This document shows, piece after piece, positions 1 to 7,360 of a DNA stretch of 24,109 nt. The stretch covers positions 1 through 24,109 of the forward strand of contig CABTZE010000010.1 of NCBI GenBank assembly GCA_902489215.1. Reading direction: 5' to 3'. The position numbers and the translations under genes are program-made. Under the pieces are notes generated by a model. It saw nothing but the letters and a program-made list of their open reading frames with translations, ran no database searches and was not told the DNA's origin. The first letter of the stretch is position 1; each line of letters opens with the position of its first letter. Origin of the DNA: an uncultured Brevibacterium sp. (GTDB lineage: Bacteria; Actinomycetota; Actinomycetes; Actinomycetales; Brevibacteriaceae).

Positions 1-365
1 CCACCGCCGCTCGAGTCGCCACTGCCATGCTCGCCGGCGTCATCGGCGCGTCCGTGCTCATCCTGACCACCAGCATCAGCGAACTGCTGCGCGTCTTCAC
101 TGCAGCAGCCAAGCCCTTGGGCTGGGTGGGGGTGCGCCCCGAAACCGTGGGCCTGGCAGCAGCGCTCACCATCCGCAGCGTGTCCTACATCGCCGACCTC
201 GTGGGGCTTGCCGCAGACTCCGCCCGTGCTCGCGGGCTCGAAAGATCACTCCGGGCCCGCTCCGTGCCGGTCGTGCTCGGTACCGTGCGCTACGCCATTG
301 ACACCGGAGCCGCACTCGAGGCGCGCGGCCTCGTGGAAGAACCGCGCGGCGCCTCGGCAGACTAA
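1..365 (+). CDS. ECF transporter T component (EcfT/CbiQ-like), 3' end only
   Basis: This is the C-terminal part of a gene that starts before the window; the open frame runs from base 3 to the TAA at 363-365. EcfT proteins are the membrane scaffold of energy-coupling factor (vitamin/metal uptake) transporters and couple the two ATPases to the substrate-binding S component. Seen here: a hydrophobic stretch near the start, then two Ala-Arg-Gly motifs (SARARGLERS and LEARGLVE). They are spaced like the paired ARG coupling helices of this family. The substrate cannot be told, because the S subunit and ATPases are not in view. The ATG at 27 is internal. The gene converges on the glycosyltransferase across 90 bases that hold a hairpin. 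Family assignment rests on the motif pair and hydrophobicity. Confidence 0.72.
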   Translation, partial: TAARVATAMLAGVIGASVLILTTSISELLRVFTAAAKPLGWVGVRPETVGLAAALTIRSVSYIADLVGLAADSARARGLERSLRARSVPVVLGTVRYAIDTGAALEARGLVEEPRGASAD

Positions 366-382
366 GTCCGCAACCTCCGTGA

Positions 383-400
383 CCGGGGCCTATGCCCCGG
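383..400. terminator. Possible bidirectional terminator hairpin
   Basis: A perfect 6-base inverted repeat (CCGGGG, 6-base loop, CCCCGG) lies between two convergent genes, 17 bases after the ecfT stop. No T-run follows on either strand, so it is only a candidate. A second weak pair (ACCTC...GAGGT) follows at about 428-450. Confidence 0.35.
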
Positions 401-455
401 AACTCACGAGGTGCCGGTCCGGGAAACACACCTCAGCACACCGCCGAGGTGCCAG

Positions 456-1604
456 TCACCGGGCGTGCGCCAGGTTTTCGTGAGCGGCGATCGCCTGAGC
501 GTAGTAGCCGATCAGCTGCGAGCACACTCCGCGCCACGTGCGGGACTCGACTTCGGCCCGAGCGGCCTGTGCGAAGGCGCGGCGCTTGGCATCGTCACCC
601 AGCAGATCCAGAGCGCGATCGCGCAGACCAGCAACATCGCCCGGAGCGTAGAGCCAACCGGTGCGCGAATGGTCAACCAGATCCAGCGGGCCGCCGCGAG
701 CCGGCGCGACCACCGGAACACCGGAGGCCATGGCCTCCTGGATGGTCTGGCAGAAGGTTTCAAACTCGCCGGGTGCAATGCAGAGGTCAAAGCCTGCAAC
801 CGCGCGGGCCAGAGCCTCACCGCCGAGGAAGCCCGTGAAGTGCGCGTTCGGCAGTTCAGCCCGCAGACGTCCCATAAGCGGACCTTCGCCGATGATGACG
901 ATCTTGGTGTCCGGCACATCGGCCAGTACCCGCAGATTCTCCACCTGCTTTTCCGCGGCCAGCCGGCCCACGTAGCCGATGATCTTCTTCCCGCCGGCCA
1001 CCGACTGCCGCCATTCCTCGCACCTGCGGTCAGGGTGGAAGCGGGCGGCGTCGACACCTCGGGCCCATTTGGCAATCCGGTCAACACCGTGCGATTCCAG
1101 CTGCTCGATCGTCGGGGTCGAGGGGGCCAAGGTCATCGTGGCGCGGTTGTGAATATTGCGGACGTGACCCCACAGCATGGACTCCACGCCGGTCAGCCCG
1201 TAGCGGGCCGCGTAGGCAGGCACTTCGGTCTGATAGACCGCAACAGAGGGGATGTTGAGCTCCTGGCAGGCCTGCACCGCACGCCAGCCCAGCAGGAACG
1301 GGGAGGCGATGTGCACAACATCCGGCGCGAAATCAGCCAGGATGCGGCGAATGCGAGCCACACCGCCGGGCGCTACGCGCAGCCGCTTATACGCGGGGAA
1401 AGCCAGTGAGGGAACGTAGACAATAGGCACGCCCATGTACTCACGCGGACCGCCCATCCGGGTGCCCGGAGCAATGACGAGGGCTTCGTAGCCGCGTTCG
1501 GTGATGTGCTCAATCGCCTTGAGGAGACTTCCGACAACACCATTCATCTGGGGCAGAAAAGTTTCAGCAACAATCGCAACTCTCACAGTTTGAGGATCGT
1601 CCAC
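456..1604 (-). CDS. Family 4 glycosyltransferase (MgtA/PimB-like mannosyltransferase type)
   Basis: 382 residues with a GT-B fold layout. The N-terminal domain carries VAIVAETFLPQMNGVVGS and YQTEVPAYAARYG. The C-terminal nucleotide-sugar domain opens with GYVGRLAAEKQ (about 210-220) and carries the retaining GT4 E-x7-E motif at E282 and E290 (FETFCQTIQEA). In actinobacteria this subgroup includes GDP-mannose-dependent enzymes that build envelope glycolipids (MgtA, PimB); the actual donor and acceptor here are inferred, not shown. The start is uncertain. GTG at 1604 gives 382 residues. GTG at 1586 gives MRVAIVAE..., which matches how relatives usually begin, but neither has a clear Shine-Dalgarno. 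Divergent from the lemA-like gene. Confidence 0.85.
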   Translation of the reverse strand: MDDPQTVRVAIVAETFLPQMNGVVGSLLKAIEHITERGYEALVIAPGTRMGGPREYMGVPIVYVPSLAFPAYKRLRVAPGGVARIRRILADFAPDVVHIASPFLLGWRAVQACQELNIPSVAVYQTEVPAYAARYGLTGVESMLWGHVRNIHNRATMTLAPSTPTIEQLESHGVDRIAKWARGVDAARFHPDRRCEEWRQSVAGGKKIIGYVGRLAAEKQVENLRVLADVPDTKIVIIGEGPLMGRLRAELPNAHFTGFLGGEALARAVAGFDLCIAPGEFETFCQTIQEAMASGVPVVAPARGGPLDLVDHSRTGWLYAPGDVAGLRDRALDLLGDDAKRRAFAQAARAEVESRTWRGVCSQLIGYYAQAIAAHENLAHAR

Positions 1605-1786
1605 ACAGGTGGCCCCCGAGGTACGCCCAGAACACTCGAAGGTGAACTTTCGGCCACTAGTCCGGTGAGTCCTTCCCGGTACCGGGTGCTGCCGATAGCA
1701 TGAGTGCAGCTCGCACAGCAGGCACCCTTAGGCAGGAGCCCAGACACGTGTAGGCAGATGCCAACAGAACAGACAAAGGAGGCGCA
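1605..1786. promoter_or_regulatory. Divergent intergenic region (glycosyltransferase / lemA-like)
   Basis: 182 bases between divergent genes must hold both promoters. A weak plus-strand -10 candidate (TAGCAT, about 1696-1701) is visible, but I found no convincing -35. A good ribosome binding site (AAAGGAGG, 1775-1782) serves the lemA-like gene. Nothing else stands out. Confidence 0.35.
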
Positions 1787-2347
1787 ATGGCGGAGATCAT
1801 CCTCGTCGCCATTGTCGTTGTTCTGTGCTTGGGACTTGCCTACCTCCTGTACACCCGAGGTTCGCAGCTGCGACTGGCCCTCGACCTCGTGAGCGAAGCC
1901 CGACGGCAGCTGGACCAGGTGCGCACCGACCGGCACACCCTCGTTCCTGAGTTTCTGCGCATGGCGACCGCCCATTCGGAACAGGACGAGCACCACCAAA
2001 AGTCCGTGCAAGATGCTCTCAGGCGGGCCAAAACCGTCAAAGAGGCAGCCGAAATCGGCCCGGCGGAAGAACGCCTGACCCACGCGATCGATGCGCTTGC
2101 CATCGGACTTATTGAAGTTGACCAGCACCGTCAGAGCCTGGGCGCGGCAATCGACCTGCACGCGCAGATGCGGATCATCGAAGGTCGGATCGTCTCCGGC
2201 ATCCGCTACTACAACCTGGCGGTTGCCAAATACAGTGCGCAGCGACGCCAGCCGACGGCTGTTGTGCTGAGGGCTGCCTTTCCGATGCTTCTGCCCATGG
2301 AGTACCAAGACGTCGAAGCGGAGCCCGTCGTAGAGTTTCGTTCGTGA
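1787..2347 (+). CDS. LemA-like membrane-anchored protein
   Basis: 186 residues. One N-terminal membrane segment (about residues 2-20, EIILVAIVVVLCLGLAYLLY) is followed by a soluble, largely helical domain. The segment IVSGIRYYNLAVAKYSA (about 134-150), followed by a hydrophobic tail region, resembles the conserved C-terminal part of LemA proteins (RxxYNxAVxxYN). Topology would be one membrane anchor and a helical bundle; the biochemical role of LemA proteins is not settled. The ATG is preceded by AAAGGAGG at a 4-base spacing. The stop overlaps the truA GTG by 4 bases (GTGA), so the two are probably translationally coupled. Conservation to LemA is moderate, so this could be called a LemA-related hypothetical. 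Confidence 0.68.
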   Translation: MAEIILVAIVVVLCLGLAYLLYTRGSQLRLALDLVSEARRQLDQVRTDRHTLVPEFLRMATAHSEQDEHHQKSVQDALRRAKTVKEAAEIGPAEERLTHAIDALAIGLIEVDQHRQSLGAAIDLHAQMRIIEGRIVSGIRYYNLAVAKYSAQRRQPTAVVLRAAFPMLLPMEYQDVEAEPVVEFRS

Positions 2348-3231
2348 GGTTTCGACTCGATCTTGGCTATGACGGCACCAACTTCCACGGGTGGGGAGTG
2401 CAGCCGCAGCTGCGCACTGTCCAGGGAACACTGGAAGAGGCGCTCGCTTTGGTCTGCCGCACCCCTGTGCGCACTGTTGTTGCCGGGCGCACCGATGCCG
2501 GAGTGCACGCCCGCCGGCAGGTTGTTCACCTGAATCTGGGTGAGCCTGAGATCGCCGCACTCGTGGGGCAGCGCCGGGTTGATCGGAACGGCGTTCCGCG
2601 CACACCTGAATCTGCCCTGGTCAGCCGGCTGCGCGGTGCGCTGACCCGGTTGGACGCCCACGATGTCGTCATCCACGGTGCTGCCGCGGTCTCGGATGAT
2701 TTCGATGCGCGCTTCTCGGCAGAGTGGCGGTCGTATTCGTACCGGCTTGCAGATGACCATTCGTTCTTCGACCCGCTGCTGGCGGCCGCTACGGTCCGTC
2801 ACAAGGGTGTTCTTGATGCCTGCGCCATGGCCCAGGCCGCTGCTGGGCTGTTGGGCTTGCACGATTTCCTGCCGTTCTGCAAACCCCGCCCGGATTCGAC
2901 GACCATCCGCACGCTGCAGCAGATCTCGGTCGGCCGCGATGCCGACGGGGTGATTGTCTTCCGTCTGCGCGCTGATGCCTTCTGCCACCATATGGTCCGC
3001 GCGATCGTCGGCGGTCTCATTCGGGTGGGCACGGGCGCGTGGTCGGCTGAGTATCCGGCTGATCTTCTTGAGCACGCCAACTCACGAGGTGAAAGCCCGG
3101 AACCGCTCTACATCGCACCCGGGGAGGGGCTTGTGATGGAAGAGGTGGGCTATCCGCCGGAGGCTGAATGGTCCGCGCGGGCTGAGCAGACCCGGGCCCG
3201 GCGAAACTCGGCTGAGCTGGGCGAAAGCTAG
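2344..3231 (+). CDS. truA: tRNA pseudouridine synthase A
   Basis: 295 residues, somewhat longer than the roughly 270 of Escherichia coli TruA. TruA converts uridines 38-40 of the tRNA anticodon arm to pseudouridine. Visible motifs: an N-terminal RFRLDLGYDGTNFHGW, the catalytic motif AGRTDAGVHA with the nucleophile Asp51, a central SAEWRSYSYRL, and HHMVRAIVGGLIRVGTG near the C-terminus. The charged tail (RAEQTRARRNSAEL) is an extension. The GTG start at 2344 overlaps the upstream stop, which fits the family N-terminus exactly. Truly confident call. In many actinobacteria truA lies close to the rplM-rpsI pair, as here. Confidence 0.97.
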   Translation: MRFRLDLGYDGTNFHGWGVQPQLRTVQGTLEEALALVCRTPVRTVVAGRTDAGVHARRQVVHLNLGEPEIAALVGQRRVDRNGVPRTPESALVSRLRGALTRLDAHDVVIHGAAAVSDDFDARFSAEWRSYSYRLADDHSFFDPLLAAATVRHKGVLDACAMAQAAAGLLGLHDFLPFCKPRPDSTTIRTLQQISVGRDADGVIVFRLRADAFCHHMVRAIVGGLIRVGTGAWSAEYPADLLEHANSRGESPEPLYIAPGEGLVMEEVGYPPEAEWSARAEQTRARRNSAELGES

Positions 3232-3372
3232 TGGGTGACGGGGCCTCTTTACGAACAATCCATATGGAATTCATGCAAAAGCCCCCAAAAAGATCTCAGA
3301 TTTGTAACACTGTGCTCAGACCTTTTTCAGGAACGCGCGAACAGCGCTGAATCAGAAGCTTAAGGACCGAAC

Positions 3373-5775
3373 ATGCTCAAAGCACGCCGTGCGCTGTACG
3401 GAGGCGCTGCCGCCGCCGTACTCGTCGCACCTCTCGGCGCAATGCCGGTTTATGCAGACGCCCCGGAGGGCACCAAGCTTCAGGTGCTCGGAATCACCGA
3501 CTTCCACGGACGCATTGCCGACCCTGACGGCCAGGCAATGGCCTCGACGGTGGAAAACGAACGGGCGAAGGCTGAGGGCAGCTCAGTTCTGCTGTCCGCT
3601 GGTGACAACATCGGTGCAAGCACCTACGTTTCGTCTTCCCAAAAAGACGAGCCCACGATTGACTACCTCAACGCTCTGGGGCTCGACGCCTCGGCGATGG
3701 GCAACCACGAATACGACCGCGGCTTCAAAGACTTCAGCGAGCGCGTGCTGGCAGGCGACCACAAGGCGGAATTCCCGCACCTGGCCGCGAACGTCTACAA
3801 GAAGGGCACCAAGGAGCTTTCGGACGGCGTCAAAGACTACGAAATCATCGAAAAGGACGGCATCAAGATTGCCGTCATCGGTGTTGTGACGCAGGAGACC
3901 GCAAGCCTTGTCAGCCCTTCGGGAATCGACATGCTTGACTTCGGCGACACCGCCGAAGCCGTCGAGCGCACCTCGAAGAAGATCGCGGAACTGCCTGAGG
4001 GTGAAGGCCCGGACGTCACGCTCGTCCAGGCTCACGTCGGTATGAACGGATCAGCCGCGGGCGACAGTTGCGATGCAGCTCTCGGCAAGAGCAAGGAAGT
4101 CAAGGGCATCCTCGACGCCGCAGACGATTCCGTTGACGCATTCTTCCTGGGTCACACCCACGTTCCGGTCAACTGCACCTACAAGAAGGGCGACAACACC
4201 GTCCCCGTCATGCAGGCCGGCCAGTACGGCAAGAACGTGGCAGCGGTCAACCTGACCTCGAAGGGCGACGGCAGCTGGGTCGTCGACAGCCAGGAAATTA
4301 TCGACACCGAGGGCCAGGAAGCTTCGACAGAGGTCACCGGCAAGACCGGCGAAATCATCAAGGCGGCTACTGAGAAGTCGAATGAAATCGGCAAGGAAGT
4401 TGCTGGTGAAATCGACGAAGACATTACGCGCGCTTTTGATGAGGACGGTAAGGAAAACCGCGGTGCTGAATCGACGCTCGGCAACCTCGTTGCTGATGCC
4501 CTCAACGAAGGCACCGGCCTGACCCAGCTGGAGAAGTCGGACTTCGCCATTACGAACCCGGGCGGTCTGCGCACCGACCTGAAGGTTGATGACATCTTCA
4601 ATGGCGAAAAGCCGGGCGAAGTCACGGTTGCTGAACTCAACCAGGTCCTTCCCTTCGCGAACGACCACGGAGTTGTGTCGCTCAAGGGCTCGGACGTCAT
4701 CCAGCTGTTCGAACAGCAGTGGCAGCCGGATGGCGCTTCGCGTCCGTTCCTGCACCTGGGCATTTCCAAGGAACTCGAAGTTATCTATGACTCTGAAGCT
4801 GAGCGCGGCAAGCACGTTGTTTCCGTCAAGGTAAACGGTGAGGACATCGACCCGAACAAGACCTACCGCGTGGCCACCCTGTCCTTCCTGGCAGCCGGTG
4901 GCGACAACTTCACCGCTTTTGCCAACGGCAAGTTCGAACAGTCCGGTCTGACCGACTTCGAAATCTGGGAAGCCTACTTCAACGCCCGCCAGGCTGAGGG
5001 CAAGAAGGTGAAGGCCGACAAGGACGAACGCCAGGCTGATGCCGCGCTGGACGTCATCAAGAACGGTGACCTCGAAGTCTCCATCAAGCACCCGTCGAAC
5101 AAGGACGACGCCTTCGAAATCAAGGCTGGCACCACCGAAGAAATCAGCGTTCAGTTCAACGCCAAGAAGAAGATCGAGGGGCCGCTGCAGATGACCCTTG
5201 ACCTGCCGAAGGGTGTTTCGGTTGACCTTGGCGACTACGCCGTCAAGGGCAAGAAGAACGTTGCACAGTTCGACTCGGTGCCTGAAGGCAAGTCCGAAGT
5301 GAAGTTCAAGGTGACCGCCTCGAAGGACGCCGGCAAGAAGGACGAACCGAAGGCCGGCGGCAAGGTTGACGGTGCCGAAGCTGCGAGCGAAGGCAAGGCA
5401 GACGAAGGTAAGGCCGAGCCGGTGAAGGGTCCGAAGATGACCGCCACCCTCATTGCTGCTCCGAATGCCGGATGGTGGGACAACAACCCGCTGCCTATTG
5501 GCGGCAAGGTTGAAATCCCCGTGAACGTCCTTCCTGCCGACGCGCCTGCTGAGGACGAACAGCCCGAAGATGGCGGCAAGGACAAGCCGGAAGCTGGTGG
5601 CAAGGACAAGCCCGAGGGCGGCGACAAGGCCAAGCCCGAAGCTGGTGACACGAACAAGCCGCTGCCCCGTACGGGTACTGAAGTCCGCCTGGCTGCTGCT
5701 GCGGCAGCTGCGCTGCTGGTGACCGGTGCTGGTGCACTTGCGCTGAGCCGCCGCAAGAACGCAGACGTGCGCTGA
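3373..5775 (+). CDS. Cell-wall-anchored 5'-nucleotidase / metallophosphatase (UshA/NT5E type, LPRTG)
   Basis: 800 residues. Signal peptide at about 1-28 (MLKARRALYGG, hydrophobic core, VYA-DA cleavage region). Metallophosphoesterase domain: ITDFHGR with D43 and H45, SAGDN with D78, MGNHEYDRG with N111-H112, and FFLGHTHVP. The 5'-nucleotidase C-terminal substrate domain follows (ESTLGNLVADALNEG, ITNPGGLRTDL, VATLSFLAAGGDNF). Then come a lysine-rich beta-type stalk, 8-residue Gly/Lys/Pro repeats (734-765), the sortase signal LPRTG at 764-768, a hydrophobic segment and an RRK tail. Expected role: hydrolysis of extracellular nucleotides for phosphate/nucleoside scavenging while covalently attached to peptidoglycan. 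AAGGA (3362-3366) lies 6 bases before the ATG. Single gene, ended by a strong hairpin. Exact substrate unknown. Confidence 0.93.
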   Translation: MLKARRALYGGAAAAVLVAPLGAMPVYADAPEGTKLQVLGITDFHGRIADPDGQAMASTVENERAKAEGSSVLLSAGDNIGASTYVSSSQKDEPTIDYLNALGLDASAMGNHEYDRGFKDFSERVLAGDHKAEFPHLAANVYKKGTKELSDGVKDYEIIEKDGIKIAVIGVVTQETASLVSPSGIDMLDFGDTAEAVERTSKKIAELPEGEGPDVTLVQAHVGMNGSAAGDSCDAALGKSKEVKGILDAADDSVDAFFLGHTHVPVNCTYKKGDNTVPVMQAGQYGKNVAAVNLTSKGDGSWVVDSQEIIDTEGQEASTEVTGKTGEIIKAATEKSNEIGKEVAGEIDEDITRAFDEDGKENRGAESTLGNLVADALNEGTGLTQLEKSDFAITNPGGLRTDLKVDDIFNGEKPGEVTVAELNQVLPFANDHGVVSLKGSDVIQLFEQQWQPDGASRPFLHLGISKELEVIYDSEAERGKHVVSVKVNGEDIDPNKTYRVATLSFLAAGGDNFTAFANGKFEQSGLTDFEIWEAYFNARQAEGKKVKADKDERQADAALDVIKNGDLEVSIKHPSNKDDAFEIKAGTTEEISVQFNAKKKIEGPLQMTLDLPKGVSVDLGDYAVKGKKNVAQFDSVPEGKSEVKFKVTASKDAGKKDEPKAGGKVDGAEAASEGKADEGKAEPVKGPKMTATLIAAPNAGWWDNNPLPIGGKVEIPVNVLPADAPAEDEQPEDGGKDKPEAGGKDKPEGGDKAKPEAGDTNKPLPRTGTEVRLAAAAAAALLVTGAGALALSRRKNADVR
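5572..5667 (+). repeat. 24-base tandem coding repeats in the wall stalk
   Basis: Four in-frame 24-base units (5572, 5596, 5620, 5644) encode GGKDKPEA, GGKDKPEG, GDKAKPEA and GDTNKPLP. They directly precede the LPRTG sortase motif. Such Pro/Lys/Gly repeats typically span the peptidoglycan layer and change in copy number between strains. Confidence 0.85.
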
Positions 5776-5809
5776 GCCTGAGGTTCTCAACGCGCTGACG
5801 TTCTCAGGC
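5776..5809 (+). other. Short hairpin directly after the nucleotidase stop
   Basis: GCCTGAG (5776-5782) pairs perfectly with CTCAGGC (5803-5809) across a 20-base loop. It begins immediately after the stop codon and precedes the main terminator, so it may stabilise the 3' end or be incidental. Confidence 0.4.
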
Positions 5810-5811
5810 GC

Positions 5812-5861
5812 AAACGCTTCGGCGGGCAGTTCCCACAGGGGAGTTGCCCGCCGAAGCGTTT
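5812..5861 (+). terminator. Strong terminator hairpin of the nucleotidase gene
   Basis: A perfect 17-base inverted repeat (5812-5828 with 5845-5861) continues inward through two G-U pairs and four Watson-Crick pairs, leaving an ACAG loop at 5835-5838. That is about 23 pairs in total. The outer arms are AAACG...CGTTT, giving an A-tract before and a short T-tract at the 3' end, so it could work on both strands. It isolates the nucleotidase gene from the ribosomal operon. Confidence 0.85.
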
Positions 5862-6180
5862 CTGTGTTCGAAGTCCGTGTGCCTGCACGCCCCTCGAACA
5901 AGAAGATCAGCCCGACCTCCACCTCGTGAGAGCAGTCCAGCACACGCGCTCAACCTCACACGAGCCCCGTTTTGCAAAGGTGCGCGCTTCCGGGCTAACA
6001 TTGACAGTCGCTGTACGTCAGATACACACGCCGCAGACCTCTAGTCGCGTTGCAGGATAAGCGGGAAATGTATACGCGTACCGTGCACCTCAAGCAAGTC
6101 AAGTACTGCTGAACAAGACTCACGACCTTGTCAGGCAGACGTGTGTGGCTTGGAAGCTAGAGACGAAAAGAAGGCAACTT
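5862..6180 (+). promoter_or_regulatory. Gene-free promoter and leader region of rplM-rpsI
   Basis: No credible gene lies here. A consensus -35, TTGACA (6001-6006), is followed after 16 bases by TACACA (6023-6028) as a poor -10. A second candidate is TTGCAG (6050-6055), 15 bases, TATACG (6071-6076). Either start would leave an untranslated leader of roughly 100-150 bases before the TTG start of rplM, room for ribosomal autoregulation. I could not assign a known leader RNA class. The ribosome binding site AAAGAAGG is at 6167-6174. Confidence 0.5.
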
Positions 6181-6624
6181 TTGCGTACGTACACACCAAA
6201 GCCCGGCGATGTCGAGCGCCAGTGGCACGTCATCGACGCCACTGACGTCGTTCTCGGTCGCCTTGCTTCGCAGGCAGCTCGTCTGCTGCGCGGCAAGCAC
6301 AAGGTGGAATTCGCACCTCACATCGACACGGGTGACTTTGTCATCATCATCAACGCGGACAAGATTGTGCTGACCGGCGACAAGCTGGAAAAGAAGCGCG
6401 CCTACCGCCACTCCAACTACCCGGGTGGTCTCAAGAGCCTCAGCTACGAAGAGCTCCTTGAGAAGTTCCCCGAGCGTGCAGTGGAGAAGGCTGTTGCAGG
6501 CATGATCCCCAAGAACCGCCTCGGCCGTGCCCAGATGCGCAAGCTGAAGGTGTACGCAGGTGCTGAGCACCCGCACGCCTCGCAGAACCCGCAGAAGTAC
6601 GAAATCAGCCAGGTCGCGCAGTAA
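6181..6624 (+). CDS. rplM: 50S ribosomal protein L13 (TTG start)
   Basis: 147 residues starting (M)RTYTPKPGDVERQWHVIDA. L13 is a primary assembly protein of the large subunit. The start is set at TTG 6181, not the upstream ATG at 6145. AAAGAAGG ends 6 bases before the TTG, the resulting N-terminus is the normal actinobacterial one, and 147 residues is the usual length. The extra 12 residues from 6145 (MAWKLETKRRQL) are translated ribosome binding site. Family landmarks: VVLGRLAS, LRGKHK, GDFVIIINA, YRHSNYPGG, AVAGMIPKNRLGR, and KVYAGAEHPH at the C-terminus. rpsI follows 31 bases later, the usual operon partner. Confidence 0.97.
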   Translation: MRTYTPKPGDVERQWHVIDATDVVLGRLASQAARLLRGKHKVEFAPHIDTGDFVIIINADKIVLTGDKLEKKRAYRHSNYPGGLKSLSYEELLEKFPERAVEKAVAGMIPKNRLGRAQMRKLKVYAGAEHPHASQNPQKYEISQVAQ

Positions 6625-6655
6625 GCGCCCAAGGCTCAGTTAACCGAGGAGAATC

Positions 6656-7159
6656 GTGGCTGACAACCAGAACCTGAACGAGGACGTCGAAATGACGTCG
6701 TACTCGACCGAAACCCCGGCTTCGGCTGGTCTCGGCGAAACCGTGGCCGGTGGCCGCGGCGAATCGCTCACCGCTCCCGGCCAGGGCGTTGGCCGTCGCA
6801 AGCGCGCTGTCGCTCGCGTCCGCCTGGTCCCCGGCACCGGTGAATGGAAGATCAACGGTCGTGACCTTGAAGCCTACTTCCCGAACAAGATGCACCAGCA
6901 GCTCGTTCGCGAACCCTTCCGCCTGCTTGACCTCGAAGGCCGTTTCGACGTCTTCGTGCGCATTGCCGGTGGTGGACCCTCCGGCCAGGCCGGTGCTGTC
7001 CGTCTGGGCATCGCCCGTTCGCTGAACGAAATCGACCGCGAGAATAACCGTCCTGAACTGAAGAAGGCCGGTTACCTCACGCGTGACGCTCGCGTTCCCG
7101 AACGCAAGAAGGCTGGTCTCAAGAAGGCTCGCAAGGCTCCGCAGTTCTCCAAGCGCTGA
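6656..7159 (+). CDS. rpsI: 30S ribosomal protein S9
   Basis: 167 residues from a GTG preceded by GAGGAG (6646-6651). The first 45 or so residues are a Ser/Thr/Gly/Glu-rich extension, usual for actinobacterial S9. The conserved domain starts at GVGRRKRAVARVRLVPGTG. It includes INGR, the FDVFVRIAGGGPSGQAGAVRLGIAR block, LTRDARVPERKK, and the invariant basic C-terminus FSKR that reaches the P-site tRNA. Co-transcribed with rplM and closed by a terminator hairpin about 50 bases downstream. Confidence 0.97.
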   Translation: MADNQNLNEDVEMTSYSTETPASAGLGETVAGGRGESLTAPGQGVGRRKRAVARVRLVPGTGEWKINGRDLEAYFPNKMHQQLVREPFRLLDLEGRFDVFVRIAGGGPSGQAGAVRLGIARSLNEIDRENNRPELKKAGYLTRDARVPERKKAGLKKARKAPQFSKR

Positions 7160-7207
7160 TCTTCGCCCACCAGGGCAGATCCGGCTTGGGGCACACAGTG
7201 CCTGTAT

Positions 7208-7239
7208 CAAGACCCTCGCACTTTCGTGCGGGGGTCTTG
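7208..7239 (+). terminator. Terminator of rplM-rpsI
   Basis: CAAGACCCTCGCAC (7208-7221) pairs with GTGCGGGGGTCTTG (7226-7239) around a TTTC loop: 14 pairs, one of them U-G. The following bases (TGCTTTCC) hold only a weak T-run. The position, 48 bases after the rpsI stop, supports a terminator role. Confidence 0.8.
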
Positions 7240-7328
7240 TGCTTTCCGGGCACGAGGTGCCGCTGGGCGCGCGCTGCGTTCTCACCACACGCCGTGCCCA
7301 TCTGACCGGGTGCTCAGCTTCGTAAACG

Positions 7329-7334
7329 TAGAAT
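7329..7334 (+). promoter_or_regulatory. Candidate -10 element of glmM
   Basis: TAGAAT matches the TAnnnT pattern of housekeeping sigma -10 boxes. It would place the transcript start near 7341, about 20 bases before the ATG, leaving just room for the AGGAGG ribosome binding site at 7351-7356. No good -35 is seen at normal spacing. Confidence 0.45.
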
Positions 7335-7360
7335 GAATGCGATCCAAAACAGGAGGTTCT

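Noticed and set aside
411..1409. 332-residue plus-strand frame over the glycosyltransferase
   Set aside because: The minus-strand frame has the complete GT4 motifs; this one is composition-driven.
1583..2605. 340-residue minus-strand frame across the lemA-like gene and truA start
   Set aside because: Conflicts with the coupled plus-strand pair, which has a strong ribosome binding site and family motifs.
4051..5943. 630-residue open frame on the minus strand opposite the nucleotidase
   Set aside because: It is the mirror of a gene with clear domains, signal peptide and sortase motif; the translation has no recognisable domain, and long antisense frames are common at this GC and codon bias.
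7249..7261. GGCAC-GAG-GTGCC palindrome upstream of glmM as an operator
   Set aside because: Only 5-base arms; related GAGGTGCC strings occur at several other places by composition, so no function can be supported.
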